NCBI GenBank assembly: GCA_002339125.1
Contig: DDJQ01000027.1
Span: 1-21,532, forward strand
DNA from: Alteromonadaceae bacterium UBA2620
GTDB taxonomy: Bacteria; Pseudomonadota; Gammaproteobacteria; Enterobacterales; Alteromonadaceae
Direction: 5' to 3'
DNA: 21,532 bases
Positions 21,103 through 21,532 of the stretch are shown piece by piece. The notes under the pieces were generated by a model. The model had not been told where the DNA came from. It ran no database searches and saw only the letters and a program-made list of their open reading frames with translations. Each line of letters opens with the position of its first letter. The first letter of the stretch is position 1. Position numbers and translations under genes: made by a program.

Positions 21103-21532
21103 AAGCGCAGTCTGCATATTTCCTGCGTCGCCTGATTAATTTGTCAAGGCTTACCGATGATTTAAACGCTGTCTCGATACCGGTTACCATCTCATTCCAA
21201 TCATTGTTCGCGAGTCCAACCCGGGTAAGAATGGGTGAAGCTGAATCATCAATTTTGCCTTTCTTGTTGGGTTGTATATGATGACCTGACAGTTCCACCA
21301 ATTCAATATAGTCCTGTAGCTGAAAAGGCAAACCGTCATGTATTGTGTTACATGGGTTCCCCGCAAACGGAAGTAGTTGAGCGGGTTGTCGATTCGATTT
21401 GGCCGCATTGATGCGTTTTTGAATGCTGGTATGGTTTGATTCTTCTGGAGTATCAGCCAAACAGGCACGTACTGGATTTAAGTCAACATACGCCATGCAG
21501 GCGGCTAACGATGCTTCATCCAGGAGCGCCTG
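21101..21532 (-). CDS. RAYT/Y1-type transposase, C-terminal part (runs off the window)
   Basis: The frame is open to the window edge, adding QALLDEASLAAC before the first Met at 21496. The gene is therefore cut by the window end, and only its last ~143 residues are visible. The segment 'CMAYVDLNPVRA' followed by 'HTSIQKRI' and 'LLPFAGNP' is characteristic of the larger REP-associated tyrosine transposase-like proteins (IS200/IS605-related Y1 fold) common in marine gammaproteobacteria. The catalytic HUH and Tyr motifs lie in the missing N-terminal part, so activity cannot be judged. These proteins usually occur as single domesticated copies that process REP-like repeats. The repeated GGACAGGCAC decamers just upstream on the plus strand may be related. 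Confidence 0.75.
   Translation of the reverse strand, partial: QALLDEASLAACMAYVDLNPVRACLADTPEESNHTSIQKRINAAKSNRQPAQLLPFAGNPCNTIHDGLPFQLQDYIELVELSGHHIQPNKKGKIDDSASPILTRVGLANNDWNEMVTGIETAFKSSVSLDKLIRRRRKYADCA

Noticed and set aside
1..21532. CRISPR arrays, rRNA, tRNA, complete insertion sequences, phage genes, toxin-antitoxin pairs
   Set aside because: None could be seen by reading both strands. The only mobile-element gene is the partial transposase at the right edge.

Overview
The window looks like a chromosomal segment of a gammaproteobacterium, probably a marine Alteromonadales relative. I infer this from the moderate GC content, the DUF6491-type lipoprotein, the REP-associated-type transposase remnant and the general style of the proteins. 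It cannot be proved from sequence alone. No rRNA, tRNA or CRISPR array was seen.

Layout. Bases 1-253 hold no recognisable gene. A small lipoprotein (minus strand, ends 254) is followed by a ThrE-type threonine/serine exporter (967-2193, plus). Converging on it is a DesK/DesR-like two-component pair (kinase 4030-2843, regulator 2846-2196). The pair is divergent from a multi-pass membrane protein (4113-4877), and inverted repeats lie between the divergent genes. A strong hairpin at 4884-4933 separates this block from the next one.

The central block, 4934 to about 20243, looks like a nitrogen-scavenging island. On the minus strand, a protein with an NCS1-family permease domain, a Cys-rich domain, a histidine kinase and a receiver (1125 aa, 10131-6754) is followed by a stand-alone paralogous NCS1 permease (6598-4934). 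Divergent from the kinase is a complete urease operon, ureD-A-B-C-E-F-G (10409-15459), with a tiny upstream ORF abutting ureD and a 61-aa His-rich membrane protein at its end. After a terminator come a minus-strand outer-membrane porin (16869-15751) and a divergent receiver/LuxR-HTH response regulator (16994-18004). Convergent with the regulator is eutBC (20243-18013), encoding B12-dependent ethanolamine ammonia-lyase.

Taken together, the block has a candidate outer-membrane porin, an inner-membrane permease, a permease-shaped sensor kinase, a response regulator without an adjacent kinase gene, and two ammonia-releasing enzymes. The most interesting element is the permease-kinase fusion, which may act as a transporter-like sensor for urea, a purine derivative or ethanolamine. 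No substrate can be assigned from sequence.

The right end carries a small secreted protein (20404-20856) whose signal region contains an exact 21-bp tandem duplication. The decamer GGACAGGCAC occurs four times in and beside this gene. The window ends inside a Y1/RAYT-type transposase gene on the minus strand.
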